A stretch of DNA of 64,000 nt from NCBI RefSeq assembly GCF_013114825.1, contig NZ_JAAVLX010000010.1, positions 62,001 through 126,000 on the forward strand, in the 5' to 3' direction. This document shows positions 1 to 8,790 of the stretch, in pieces. The notes under the pieces are model-generated. The model was not told the DNA's origin. It saw only the letters and a program-made list of their open reading frames with translations, and ran no database searches. The stretch comes from Bradyrhizobium australiense (GTDB lineage Bacteria; Pseudomonadota; Alphaproteobacteria; Rhizobiales; Xanthobacteraceae). The stretch's first letter is position 1; every line of letters begins with the position of its first letter. The position numbers were made by a program, and so were the translations under genes.

Positions 1-408
1 GGTAAGCGCACGTGCAAGAACTTCAGCGCTGTCGCACCCCTGTTGGTGTTCAATCGCCTGCTTTCGCTCCAAAGCCGGAGTGGATTGTCGCGCGACTTTG
101 CTATTCGCCGGACTTAGTGGTTGATTGGGTTTCAGCCGATCTGCGAGAAGTTCGTTTTTCGCACTGCCCCAGTCGAGAATCTGCTTCCGTTGGACGAACG
201 TCGTCTCAACGACCCGCAATGATTTGTCCCGCGGGACGGTGGGCTCTGCGATTTTGCGTTCCATTTCGTTTGATGCAGCGAACGACTGGGCACGCGTATT
301 GCTTTCCTTACATAATCCGCTGTCCCCCGCAGCGGCAATGAAAAGCCACAGAACACACACTACTGCAGTAACACTCTTGCGTGCCACCTCTATTGCCTGC
401 AAGCCCAT
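1..408 (-). CDS. partial hypothetical membrane-anchored or exported protein, runs off left edge
   Basis: An open frame without a stop runs from an ATG at 408 down to base 1, giving 136 visible residues; the C-terminus lies outside the window. The N-terminus (MGLQAIEVARKSVTAVV) is followed by a hydrophobic stretch of about 15 residues (roughly 13-28) that could be a signal peptide or membrane anchor. The rest is polar, rich in K, E, Q and A, and looks extended or helical. Only a weak GAG lies upstream of the ATG. I do not recognise a family. The plus-strand frames over this stretch look like shadows. Support comes from the uninterrupted frame and the plausible N-terminus. Confidence 0.45.
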   Translation of the reverse strand, partial: MGLQAIEVARKSVTAVVCVLWLFIAAAGDSGLCKESNTRAQSFAASNEMERKIAEPTVPRDKSLRVVETTFVQRKQILDWGSAKNELLADRLKPNQPLSPANSKVARQSTPALERKQAIEHQQGCDSAEVLARALT

Positions 409-904
409 CGTGATAACTCTAGTGGTCAGGGCGTGATTATTCTCATGACACCGCCTTCGCCAGTCATTTGTCGATCTCGCACTTGAGGTAGTCAAAAGGG
501 AGTAGCTGGACCAGTCGCCCGCCGTCACCTGCACTGACAACTAAGCTGACAAGGGCATCGAAGCTGATCTAAATCCTCAAAGACCACCCGAAAAGGCCCA
601 CGCCCTGTTGCAGTCACCGCTCGATAATTCGCTCCTAATTTCCGTGCACTGGATCGGGAACACGATCTCGCCAGAAGCCGATCCCGATCGGCGTCCAGTC
701 TCCGGGCTGCACCTCTTCCTTCCCTGAAGCTTCCGCGGGATGGCGCGAACCCACTGTGCGTCTGGGCGAAAGCCGCGCCTCATGGTTTCTCCAAGTCAAG
801 GTTTCATCGAGTCTCCGCGCCCACTGGGTAACTCTACCACTCCGCTTGCTCTCAACTAGGGAAGCCACCCATACCGTCTTTGGATTTTTTGTTGGTTTTT
901 ACGA

Positions 905-1175
905 GGTGCGGCTCGTCCCAAACTCTAACGCAAATCTCGCCATCAGATTCAACGTGATTCCGCCCTTAGCATTCTCCAGCGCGAGCGCCTTGGTGAAGCC
1001 GATGTCGCCGGCCTTGGGCGGCGAATAATTCACTTGGCCGAACAGGCCCTTCCGCCGTTGAGAAGATGCTAATGACACGGCCGCACTTGCGGGCGCGCAC
1101 GCCTGATCACACAGCACGTCATGGTTGACAGCGAGCATTCGTGTTGATCCCGCATGTCGCTGAATGATCTTTGAT
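905..1175 (-). pseudogene. phaB: relic of acetoacetyl-CoA reductase (PhaB-type SDR)
   Basis: The minus strand encodes LFGQVNYSPPKAGDIGFTKA followed by LALENAKGGIT. This matches the active-site YxxxK helix region of PhaB-type short-chain dehydrogenases, which reduce acetoacetyl-CoA with NADPH for polyhydroxybutyrate. Just upstream, a second frame reads INTN and a third reads RARKCGRVISI, the preceding PhaB strand and helix, so the gene is frameshifted at least twice. The Rossmann N-terminus and the substrate-binding C-terminus are missing. It is a remnant with no likely function. Another SDR as the source is possible, but the KAGDIGFTKALA run is characteristic of PhaB. Confidence 0.7.
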
Positions 1176-1329
1176 GAAGCTGCTCAATGAGCGCAAATCG
1201 CGCGTACGTCCGGGAATGAGATCGGTGTAATTACTCAAACTGGCATTTTCTGATGGAGTCCGAAGCCGCTTCACCAAAATGTTCTGAGGGGCAACACGAT
1301 CCTGGCAATACCTAAGATTCCACTACTCG

Positions 1330-1944
1330 CTATTTCGCGACCCGCTCTTCCCCCTTCTTGCTCACGTGCCAAATGTGAATGTGATAATGGGGCTTATCGA
1401 GTCCAGGATGACCGGAATTGAAGTAGACGGTTACGTGGTCGCCGGTTCCGGCGAGGCCTTCAAGATCGAACTGTTTCCGGTTCTGAAGGTCCTCGATGGG
1501 GAGCATGTAGATCGTGCTGCTCAGTCTGCCCCGGCGGTCGAAAGCACGGTATGGTCCGTTCGGGAGTTTTTCGGGCTGAACGTAAAGCTCGCCAATACCG
1601 GGGAAGAAGGACGGAAAATCCACGAGCGAGCTCACCTTCTTATATCCTGTGCGTTCGCTCTTCCTTCTGTCGCTTATGTGCACCGCCACTCGTTTCGGCC
1701 TGCGCGAGTGCGTGTAACGGGTGTGCATGTAGATCGTGCTGCTCAGCCTGCCCCTAACGTCGAACCCACGGAACGGTCCGTCCGGGATTTCTTTGGGCTG
1801 AACGGTACCAGGGCAGAAGCGCGAACAGCCCCCGAGCGGGCTCACCTTCTTATAACCTGTGCGCTCGCTCTGCGCGCTCGCCCCAAGAGGCATGGCGAGG
1901 ATGGCCAGAAAGCCGATGGCACATGCACGCATCATCATTGTCAT
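1330..1944 (-). CDS. exported DUF5602-like protein with internal duplication
   Basis: 204 residues from the ATG at 1944, chosen because GGAAGG lies just upstream and a clear signal peptide (about 1-25, ending GASAQS) follows. A longer frame exists but lacks these. The mature part starts with two imperfect copies of one module (about 26-73 and 96-147), each opening SERTGYKKVS and closing RGRLSSTIYM, separated by a basic linker. The C-terminus has DHVTVYFNSGHPG and PHYHIHIWHVSK, a histidine-rich ending I associate with DUF5602-type proteins, from memory. One copy of the first module would be usual, so the duplication is odd. It starts 50 bases after the stop of the TAXI protein gene and may be cotranscribed. 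Function unknown; likely periplasmic. Confidence 0.65.
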   Translation of the reverse strand: MTMMMRACAIGFLAILAMPLGASAQSERTGYKKVSPLGGCSRFCPGTVQPKEIPDGPFRGFDVRGRLSSTIYMHTRYTHSRRPKRVAVHISDRRKSERTGYKKVSSLVDFPSFFPGIGELYVQPEKLPNGPYRAFDRRGRLSSTIYMLPIEDLQNRKQFDLEGLAGTGDHVTVYFNSGHPGLDKPHYHIHIWHVSKKGEERVAK

Positions 1945-1993
1945 GACCTTCCATTGCTGCTCGAGGGCCGCCCTGTAACGGATGTGAGATAGA

Positions 1994-3253
1994 TCAGCGG
2001 CCTTTCCTCTCCCGCCACCAGCGCAAGAAACCCTGAAACAAGCGTTCGCGCTCGGTAGCGGAAGGAACGTTGCCCGACTGATCCAGGTACCGCTCAAACT
2101 CCGCCCGCGCGTCGGTATCGGGTGCCGCTAATCGGCGCTGCTTCAGCCAGCGTTCCGCGGGAGCGAAGCGGCGCCACCCAGGCCACACCGCCGCAACATT
2201 GACCTCTTTCCATTTCGGGTGCCGCGTTGGACTCTCGAACTCCGAAATACGCGAAAAGAACGCGTTAACGAACGTCTCCAGGCGTCGGTAGCGCTCGCTC
2301 GTCCGAGGCGAGTTGGAAGCAATGAGGACCGAACCGACCGCAAGGGTGGCGATGCGCTCATCAGTAGCGATCAGACTCGGGTAATCTTGGTGGGTGAACG
2401 TCGTCGGCAGATAGTCCTCTTCCAAGGATGATGTGTACGGCACCGGAACGAGATGGAAGCCGTCCTCGCGCGCGTATCGTTCGAGCCAACGGGCGGGTTT
2501 GCCTGTGATGAACACGGTGGCCGCGATGTCGCCTTTTCGCATGCCTTCCGCCGCTGCATTCTGATCAACATTAATTTCTGTCGCTTTCAGGCCCAGTCGA
2601 CCGAGGATGTCCCGCGCCAGGATTTGGGTACCGCTATCCTCCTCACCAAAGTTCACATGCTTTCCAGCGAGGTCGGCAAGGTTGCGGATCTCTGGGCGAG
2701 CAAGAATGTGGAGTTCTTCGTGGAAGAGCGGGGCGATGTAGACCAAGCTCTTCGAGATATCGCCCAACTCCTTGCTGGCGCGCAGGTGATCGAGCAAAAT
2801 TTTGGGCGTAATGCCCATGTCAGCGCCCGGTAGTGTTAGCACGTCACGAACATTCTGAATGCCGCCCTTGCCGACCATCGGCAGAATCCGCAATCCCACC
2901 TCACCTCTCGGACCAGTCTCCTGTCCGGTCGCGAGAACCGTCGAGATCTCATGAGCGATTGCGAAATCAGTCCCGTTTGGGCGGCCCGTCACGATCCCAA
3001 CCGTATTTGTGTTAGGGGAGCGCTCGACTTGGGCCAGTCGAGGCATGGTCTGCATTGGATAGGGCTGTGTCCGTGGTGCAGCTTCAGGCGCATTGGTTCG
3101 CGCGAACGATGGTACAGCCTGATGAAACATGCAGGCCAATAGCAAGAAAACTACTGTCGCCAATCGCATGGGCACAAGCTCGCCATGCGGTCTAAAAGCT
3201 ATCCTCCGATCCTGGACGATGGCAATGAAGGTGCCCCTCAATCCTATATTCAT
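1994..3253 (-). CDS. TAXI-family TRAP-type substrate-binding protein
   Basis: 419 residues resembling TAXI solute receptors, periplasmic proteins that capture small acids or amino acids for TRAP transporters. Visible landmarks are the early strand TVGIVTGRPNGTDFAIAHEI, DMGITPKILLDHLR, IAPLFHEELHILARPEI, and GKHVNFGEEDSGTQILARDI, which is the usual ligand-loop region. Two starts compete: the ATG at 3253 has GGAG at good spacing, while the ATG at 3169 begins directly with a hydrophobic signal sequence (MRLATVVFLLLACMF) but has a poor ribosome site. No TRAP permease genes (DctM/DctQ fused type) are nearby, so this is an orphan binding protein that may serve a distant permease or act in sensing. 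The C-terminal tail is basic (WWRERKGR). Confidence 0.75.
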   Translation of the reverse strand: MNIGLRGTFIAIVQDRRIAFRPHGELVPMRLATVVFLLLACMFHQAVPSFARTNAPEAAPRTQPYPMQTMPRLAQVERSPNTNTVGIVTGRPNGTDFAIAHEISTVLATGQETGPRGEVGLRILPMVGKGGIQNVRDVLTLPGADMGITPKILLDHLRASKELGDISKSLVYIAPLFHEELHILARPEIRNLADLAGKHVNFGEEDSGTQILARDILGRLGLKATEINVDQNAAAEGMRKGDIAATVFITGKPARWLERYAREDGFHLVPVPYTSSLEEDYLPTTFTHQDYPSLIATDERIATLAVGSVLIASNSPRTSERYRRLETFVNAFFSRISEFESPTRHPKWKEVNVAAVWPGWRRFAPAERWLKQRRLAAPDTDARAEFERYLDQSGNVPSATERERLFQGFLRWWRERKGR

Positions 3254-3458
3254 GATCGGCTCCGCCTAGCCCAAGTCGCGCCGCATGTGGCAATCTTCTG
3301 TAGGCTGGCCCAGCTACTGCCCTCGATTAATCCGGCCCACAGGTCGCATCTCGCCGATGTTCGTGGCGCCTATTTCGACGCAGCGATCCGCGCTCGGCGC
3401 CTGCGTGATTCCGCCCTGAACGCCGGTTGACTCTAACTCGGCTCAGCCTATCGAGTAC

Positions 3459-3522
3459 TACCTCTTTCGAGGTATTTGCCCACTCTTTCGAGGTATTGAC
3501 CCACTCTTTCGTGGTATGATCG
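3459..3522. repeat. three tandem ~21-base repeats
   Basis: Three consecutive copies of a unit whose core is CTCTTTCG(A/T)GGTAT occur at about 3459-3480, 3481-3501 and 3502-3522. The first copy is also an inverted repeat, TACCTC-TTTC-GAGGTA. The array lies in a gene-poor stretch (3254-3931) where I see no convincing gene. A regulatory protein-binding array or a decayed tandem repeat is possible. Confidence 0.7.
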
Positions 3523-3931
3523 GTGACGTGCAGGGCGGGCTTTGTCCGCGAGGTTTTTCCTTCAGCCCGCTCAAGTCACTATTTTCAAGCACTTTGCCAG
3601 GAGCTCCGCTGATCGAGCTGCGCCGGTCTCGATATCGTTTCCCGCTGCGGCAGAGTCCCGTCGGGCTGTCCATAATGGATGCACATATCACTTGTGGGCC
3701 GAGCGTTTCGACAAACCCGTCACCGATCTATTCGATATGCAGGACGAATCGTCTCGCGGCTCGCTAACATGCTGAATACCCGACTCATTGAAGCTGAGGC
3801 GCGGCGGGCGGAGCGTTGCTGCATCCCAATTCGATAGACCTGTATTTCCAGGGCAGCGTTTGGTTCAACAGGTCTAAGTGGTCCGATAGTCCGGAGCATG
3901 CGGCGCTATAGCCTTCCCATCCGAACATGAC

Positions 3932-4015
3932 TTAGATCCAACCCTTATACAGGCAGAATCCAACCCAGCCAACGACTGCCGCGATGGCTGCAATGTTCAA
4001 GTTTCGCTGTGACAT
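3932..4015 (-). CDS. 27-residue putative membrane peptide
   Basis: The frame starts MSQRNLNIAAIAAVV, continues GWVGFCLYKGWI and stops. It is a single predicted membrane segment with charged residues only at the ends. The ribosome site is poor: AGGA sits directly against the ATG. It belongs to a set of very small single-span frames in this window. Evidence is composition only. Confidence 0.35.
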   Translation of the reverse strand: MSQRNLNIAAIAAVVGWVGFCLYKGWI

Positions 4016-4193
4016 TTCCTATCGCGCCGCACTTTTCTAGGCACCCAGGATGCGAATCGCCCCAGATGACCTGGCGGCTCCTCGTGCTCATGTCGACCTT
4101 TGCATGCGCCGTGCAATCCGCAACCGAGAGGCGCCGCAGGCTATTCCGGTCACCAATTCTTCGTAGAGCGGCCCAGCGTCTGATGAACGCTCG

Positions 4194-4316
4194 CTATCGT
4201 TTTCGACCTTGCATGAGCCCGATCACGCCCGACACCACGAGAGCAAAAGCAACGACAATGGCGAACGCTTCAAGCGACCATGTGCTCAAAACCTCTAACA
4301 TGGGTTGAGTCTCCAT
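4194..4316 (-). CDS. 40-residue putative single-span membrane protein
   Basis: The frame starts METQPMLEVLSTWSLEAF, has a hydrophobic span (AIVVAFALVVSGVIGLM) and ends QGRKR, giving a positive-inside C-terminal tail. AAGGAGG lies upstream of the ATG at 4316, about ten bases away. A second in-frame ATG follows five codons later. Family unknown. The ribosome site and topology make it more credible than its smaller neighbour at 3932. Confidence 0.45.
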   Translation of the reverse strand: METQPMLEVLSTWSLEAFAIVVAFALVVSGVIGLMQGRKR

Positions 4317-4337
4317 CAGGCAGCCGCCTCCTTCATA

Positions 4338-5244
4338 TTAGCTCATCGAGAAGACGGTCCTCTGCGACAAATCGCATCGCGCTGGCGAGCGATTTGAGCC
4401 GGGCAAACGGCCCCGGCAATACGCAACACACCGGGGCCAGGCACTGGAGCTTACCCCGGCCGGGGGGCTTGAGGAGGGATGATGCTCGGTATCGACGGCG
4501 ACCTGCACGTTGTAGCCGACGACGCCGGAGCCGCGGCCGCTCGTTGCCATCGAACGACTGTCGGGATCAGTCAGAGAGATTTGCTGATCGGGCGAAGCAA
4601 GCATCTGCTTCTCGTAGACAGTAAGCTTGCCCAGTTCCTCCTTCAGCTTTGTCAGCTTCTCAGTGAGCCTCGTCACCTTCGCGGCCAGCGCCTCGGTCGG
4701 CTCCTGTCGGTCGGCCGTGTCAAGTTGGCTCAGATAGCGCGCGACGCTCTCCTCCAGCTGAGCCCGTCGCCGCTCCACCTTCGCCCGTGTGAAGTTCCTG
4801 TCCCGGTTGTGCACGGCTTTGAACTTGCTGCCATCGATGGCGACGCTCGCCGTCGTGAGGAGACCCATCTCACGGCAGAGTTCGACGAAGCGCGCGCATA
4901 CCTTGCGTAACGCCAGGCCATCGTCCTTACGGAAGTCGGCGATCGTCTTGTGATCAGGAGCGAGCCGACCCAGCAGCCACATGACCTCGACATTGCGTCC
5001 GGCCTCTCGTTCCAGCCGCCGGCTCGACTGCACTCGGTTCAGATAGCCGTAGATGTACTGCTTCAGCAGAACCGAGGGATGGTATGATGGCCGACCCGTC
5101 GCCGCCGGCTCCACTCCTTCGAAGCTCATCTCGGCCAAATCGAGCGTGTCGACGAACATGTCGATCACGCGAACAGGATTGCTCCCGTCAATGAAATCGT
5201 CGAGTCATTCGGGCAATAACGCCGACTGCCGACGATCCGCCGCA
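4338..5244 (-). pseudogene. truncated IS1182-family transposase
   Basis: The body reads as an IS1182/IS5-group transposase: RRQSALLPE, FEGVEPAATGRPSYHPSVLL, GYLNRVQSSRRLEREAGRN, RLAPDHKTIADFRKD, SVAIDGSKFKAV (catalytic Asp region), then DPDSRSMATSGRGSGVVGYN. It is dead in three ways. The N-terminus is cut at about 5244. A TGA replaces an expected Cys codon between LLPE and LDDFIDG, about 5196. Homology stops after VDTEHH at about 4480, so the C-terminal half with the final acidic residue is gone. A GTG at 5168 would reopen the frame after the stop. The left part to 4338 is unrelated sequence. It abuts the IS110 gene head to head. Confidence 0.85.
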
Positions 5245-6286
5245 GTGGAGCATTATGTCGGACTGGACGTTTCTCTGAAGCTAACAGCGATCTGCATTGT
5301 TGATCGGACGGGAAAGATCGAGCGTGAAGGCGTGGTTCGTTCCGACCCCGAAGCGATCGCAGCATTCATCACGTCAAATGCGCCGTATGTCGTGCGGATC
5401 GGACTCGAAACAGGAGCAACGTCGACATGGCTGTGGACTGAGTTGAATAAGCTCGGGCTGCCAGTGATCTGTATCGACGCCAGGCACGCTAAGGCTGCTT
5501 TGAAAAATGCAAATCAACAAGAGCGACCGCAACGATGCCGTAGGCAAAGCCCGCATCATGCAATGCGGATGGTATAAGGAGGTGCGCGTCAAAGATCTCG
5601 ACTGTCACGCGGTGAAGGCTCTGCTGGTCAGCCGAGCTCTACTCGTCAAAATCAAGCGGGATCTCGAAAACCAAATCCGCGGGCTCCTAAAGAACCTTGG
5701 GCTGGTTATTGGCCCAGCAAAGATGAACGTATTCGCATCGCGTGCTGCGGAGCTGATCGAAAATCGACCGGAACTCGGCGCTGCGGTAACGCCGCTACTC
5801 ACCGCCCGAGTAGCCATCGAGCAGCAGATTGCTGATCTCGACCATAAGGTCATGAAGCTCGCACGCAGCAATGCTCAAGTGCGACAGTTCATGACGGCAC
5901 CTGGGATCGGCCCTGTCACGGCTCTTTGCTTTCTTGCAGCGATCGGCGACCCTACGCGCTTCAAAAGGTCAAGGAGCGTCGGAGCCTATGTCGGACTAAC
6001 GAGCCGACGCTACGCATCCGGCGAGATCGACTGGACGGGTCGAATCTCGAAGTGCGGCGACAAAATGTTGCGCGGCTATCTCTATGACGCAGCCAATGTG
6101 CTGCTCACTCGCGTAGCAAAATGGTCAGCGCTCAAAGCCTGGGGCATTCGGCTTGCAAAATGAAGCGGGCTACGCAAAGCCAGGGTTGCGGTTGCGCGAA
6201 AGCTTGCTGTCATTCTGCATCGGATGTGGATCGAAGGTGCCGAATTTAGATGGTCATCAAAGGAGACCGCCATGCAAACAGCATAG
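5245..6286 (+). pseudogene. IS110-family transposase, frameshifted and with a premature stop
   Basis: From a GTG at 5245 the product reads EHYVGLDVSLKLTAICIVD with the DEDD-type first Asp, then RIGLETGATSTWLW and ICIDARHAKAALK. The frame breaks at about 5503-5507, where an A-run appears one base too long; the continuation (QINKSDRNDAVGKARIM) is in the next frame. The Transposase_20 part is clear: TAPGIGPVTALCFLAAIGD, FKRSRSVGAYVGLTSRRYAS, SKCGDKMLRGYLYDAANVLL. A TGA at 6161 interrupts the C-terminus, and reading on gives KARVAVARKLAVILHRMW to a natural stop at 6284. The coding start touches the IS1182 remnant, leaving no room for the usual IS110 left end. Confidence 0.85.
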
Positions 6287-6762
6287 CAAACTATCGCATT
6301 CCCGCGGACCATCGGCGGGATCCAAGGTCCTGCCCGGACGCTGGCGTTGGTGCGATCGCCCCTGGCTTTGCGATGCTCAAAAAGCAAGCGCGCTTCACAC
6401 ATTGATCCGCCAGCGTCATGCTACTCCATCATGCGGAGGGCATGCCCCTACCGAGGAGAGAACCATGAACTCGGCAAGGATGCGTTTGGAGAGTCTTGAC
6501 CGCAGGCCCGGAATTAGAGAACAGCCTGGGGTCATGCGCAGATATCGTAGATCGACTAGCGGGCCCAGGAGCAGACTTCGACAAACCACCAACGGAAGCG
6601 AGCTCAATCCGTCGCCTGATCAGTTGCTCAGTTTGTCAAGAACCCACGTTCGGCTGAAGAACGGCTCGGCTCGGCCCGTACAGACGGAAATAGGCGAACC
6701 AGGATGTGCCCGGGATCATGGGCACCAAATCGCGCGTGGTTGGCCGCAGCGTCGCGGCCGCG
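6287..6762. other. stretch without a supported gene
   Basis: It probably holds the right-hand non-coding end of the IS110 copy. An ATG at 6465 preceded by GAGGAGAGAACC opens a plus frame (MNSARMRLESLDRRPGIR) that continues to 6779. Its composition is arginine/serine-rich without recognisable structure, so it is not called. Confidence 0.4.
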
Positions 6763-6933
6763 CTACATGTCAACGCTAACTGATCCGCAGGGCTTCAAGG
6801 TTTGGAGTGAGCGCCCGTGCACGCACCCCTCATGTTTCTGGGCGTGGGCAAGCACGCCCATGATAATCAAAGCCACCAGGACCAATCCGGCTACCAGGTT
6901 CTGCACCATGGCTGCCACTCCATATGAACTCAT
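6763..6933 (-). CDS. small putative membrane or exported protein
   Basis: 56 residues from the ATG at 6933, or 48 from an in-frame ATG at 6909 that has GGAG eight bases upstream and is the more likely start. From that Met it reads MVQNLVAGLVLVALIIMG then VLAHAQKHEGC and ends CGSVSVDM. One hydrophobic helix is followed by a short polar tail with two cysteines. The AHAQ could be a signal-peptidase site. Family unknown. Confidence 0.45.
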   Translation of the reverse strand: MSSYGVAAMVQNLVAGLVLVALIIMGVLAHAQKHEGCVHGRSLQTLKPCGSVSVDM

Positions 6934-7370
6934 GAACGAGGCGACCGGCGCGAATCGGGGGGATCAACGCCAGGGCAGCGCTCCCTCTCGGGCCGGTCAT
7001 TGGGCTGGAACGAAATGATCAGCAGAGGTCGCGCAGCCAAAGAGAGCACAACCGTCGACCTGATGGCAGTGCAACCTTGTGCCGCGCTGCGCAAATTCGA
7101 TGCGCGATCAGAAGCCGCGTCTTCGAGAATTCGCCTATTTGGTCGCCATTGCCGCAATGCTGGCGCTTTCGGGGCGAGCGGCGTCGCGTCGAATATAACC
7201 GGACGAAATCATGGAGTGCCCAAATAGAGCAGAACGACTTCGGGAAAGACCGCAAGAAGATAATCATAGTCGAAGGACGAGGTACCGTAGTGGTTAGGGC
7301 GCTCGAAGCAAGCGAGTTAGTCACGCGGATGTTCTTTGACCTGATTGAAGTACCGAACCACAGGCTCGCC

Positions 7371-7892
7371 TCAGTTGCCGAAGAAGCCGCCGCCAAGACG
7401 AGGCTGCTCATAATCGCCACCAAAGGCCACAATGCCCGGTTGCGGCCGTGGCTGTTGCTGTTCTTGCTGGTGCTGCTGCTTTGCAATCCGCGCAGCTTCC
7501 CTCCTCGCCTTACGGTCTGCCATTCTTTCCCGACGCTCGCGTTCTTCCGCTTCCGCCTTGCGGCGTTCCGCGCGCTCCGCTTGCTTATCCCTCTCCGGCG
7601 CCTGCTGTACCTCTTTAGCCTGAATGACCTGAGGTGCGGCTGCCGGCACTGGTGCAATCGCGCCTGGCTGGTGCGGTGCGCTCGCAACGGACGGCTCGGG
7701 CGGCGTTGCTGCCTCGGCTGATGCCGGAAGAATGACGCGCGCTGGCGGCGACGGGCTAGCTATGAAGCGATTGGATGTCGGCGCCGTGGGTTCCATAGCA
7801 GTTTTGGCGAGCATCAGACCGCCGGCTAAGCCCGCTCCGATAAGCAGGATTGTTGTTCCCACCCCGGCAAAGAATATACGGACGTGCTGCAT
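7371..7892 (-). CDS. single-span membrane protein with charged coiled coil
   Basis: 173 residues. An N-terminal membrane segment (about 9-29, FAGVGTTILLIGAGLAGGLM) is followed by a Pro/Ala/Ser-rich stretch (about 35-90). A highly charged helix comes next (about 92-145: repeated ER, RR, KAEAEERERRERM), then a Gln run (HQQEQQQ) and a Gly-rich tail GGGFFGN. Such anchored low-complexity proteins are common and unnamed in Bradyrhizobium. They would sit in the inner membrane with the coiled coil in the periplasm. The plus-strand Cys/Arg-rich frames here are shadows of the coiled-coil codons. The 7019-7370 stretch downstream has no gene I can support. Confidence 0.65.
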   Translation of the reverse strand: MQHVRIFFAGVGTTILLIGAGLAGGLMLAKTAMEPTAPTSNRFIASPSPPARVILPASAEAATPPEPSVASAPHQPGAIAPVPAAAPQVIQAKEVQQAPERDKQAERAERRKAEAEERERRERMADRKARREAARIAKQQHQQEQQQPRPQPGIVAFGGDYEQPRLGGGFFGN

Positions 7893-7999
7893 GGCAAGTC
7901 TCCAAAGACTAAGTCACGAACGCCTGACGATGTGTTTAGTTGCGGCTCGGGAAGAATAGCCAAGCGGCTGACTCGCACAACCGCTCGCAGTTTATCCCG

Positions 8000-8200
8000 C
8001 TAATGCTTCGTTGTACTAGAGTTGGCCAACTGCTCCTGCACAGACGCTATCTGTCTATGAGTGATGGTCCGTGCGTCTTGCGTTTCCTGAGCGCATTCAA
8101 GCGCCATGCGAAGATACCGCGTCTTCTCCTCATCGCTGCTCGCACCTTCAGCAAGCATTAGCATCGCCCTTACATGCTTGGTCAATGTATGGCAGTGCAT
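8000..8200 (-). CDS. small hypothetical helical protein
   Basis: 66 residues beginning MHCHTLTKHVRAMLMLAEGA, then ASSDEEKTRYLRMALECAQE, then a glutamine-containing helix ending SSTTKH. No signal or membrane segment. The amphipathic pattern suggests a small all-helical cytosolic protein. It lies downstream of csbD on the same strand, beyond that gene's terminator. Family unknown. Confidence 0.5.
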   Translation of the reverse strand: MHCHTLTKHVRAMLMLAEGASSDEEKTRYLRMALECAQETQDARTITHRQIASVQEQLANSSTTKH

Positions 8201-8237
8201 CGGTCGTCCTTAGCAGGTCGGCTTAAACAAAAGAAAA

Positions 8238-8255
8238 AGCCGCCCGGAGGCGGCT
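8238..8255 (-). terminator. rho-independent terminator after csbD
   Basis: AGCCGCC-CGGA-GGCGGCT is a perfect seven-pair hairpin. On the minus strand it is followed by TTTTTCTTTT, as expected for termination of the csbD transcript, which ends at 8278. Confidence 0.85.
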
Positions 8256-8277
8256 AGTTCTTGGTCATCCCTCTTGC

Positions 8278-8469
8278 TTATTTCGTCACTGCGTCTGCAG
8301 CGTCGCGGGCCAAATCCTTCACGTCGCCAGCGGCGTTGTGAGCGGAACCCTTGGCCTTGTCAACCTTGCCTCCGGTTTCCATTTCCTTGTCGCCAGTGAG
8401 CTTACCGGCACCTTGCTTGATAGCGCCCTTCGCCTTATCGGCGGCGCCCTTCACGTGCTCCCGATCCAT
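8278..8469 (-). CDS. csbD: CsbD-like stress protein
   Basis: 63 residues with the CsbD pattern: MDREHVKGAADKAKGAIKQG, AGKLTGDKEMETGGKVDKAK, then GSAHNAAGDVKDLARDAAD. CsbD-like proteins are small, hydrophilic and abundant under general stress or stationary phase; their biochemical role is unknown. The start is supported by an AGGAGAG site upstream. It is a single-gene unit ending in the hairpin at 8238. Length and composition are normal. Confidence 0.9.
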   Translation of the reverse strand: MDREHVKGAADKAKGAIKQGAGKLTGDKEMETGGKVDKAKGSAHNAAGDVKDLARDAADAVTK

Positions 8470-8595
8470 TGCTCTCTCCTTTGATGTAGGGGGATAGTAA
8501 TTAACAGCTAATCTCTCCGATCGTTCCGCACTTAGAAGAAGCCCCCGCGTGAGCGAGGCCTTTGCGCTTAGGAGGAGTGGTCCAATGCGCGGAGG

Positions 8596-8676
8596 TTAGT
8601 GCAAATGCATCCACCAGTAGCCGGCACCAGCCACAACGATCGCAGCGGGGACTGCCCATAATAGGATGACTGGCAT
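8596..8676 (-). CDS. 26-residue putative membrane peptide
   Basis: The frame MPVILLWAVPAAIVVAGAGY continues WWMHLH and stops. It is a single hydrophobic helix with an aromatic/His tail. I recall similarly built very small proteins in Bradyrhizobium genomes but cannot name a family. The longer overlapping minus frame in another register looks like a shadow. Confidence 0.45.
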   Translation of the reverse strand: MPVILLWAVPAAIVVAGAGYWWMHLH

Positions 8677-8790
8677 GGTTTGATGCGGCTACGTCTACGA
8701 TGCGGTTCCTCAATTGAGGGAAGCGACGGAATTAGTGGTGTGCAGATGCGCTAGTGATACAATCGAGCAGGAAGTGGAGCGAGGAACGTC

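Noticed and set aside
3459..3522. CRISPR array
   Set aside because: Units of 21 bases are contiguous with no unique spacers, and no cas genes occur in the window.
6153..6779. 208-residue plus frame after IS110
   Set aside because: Its first third overlaps the true IS110 C-terminus in another frame, and the rest is Arg/Ser-rich without resemblance to known proteins.
7019..7721. Long frames on both strands across the coiled-coil gene
   Set aside because: Arg/Cys-rich shadows of the charged repeat codons in the minus gene 7371-7892.
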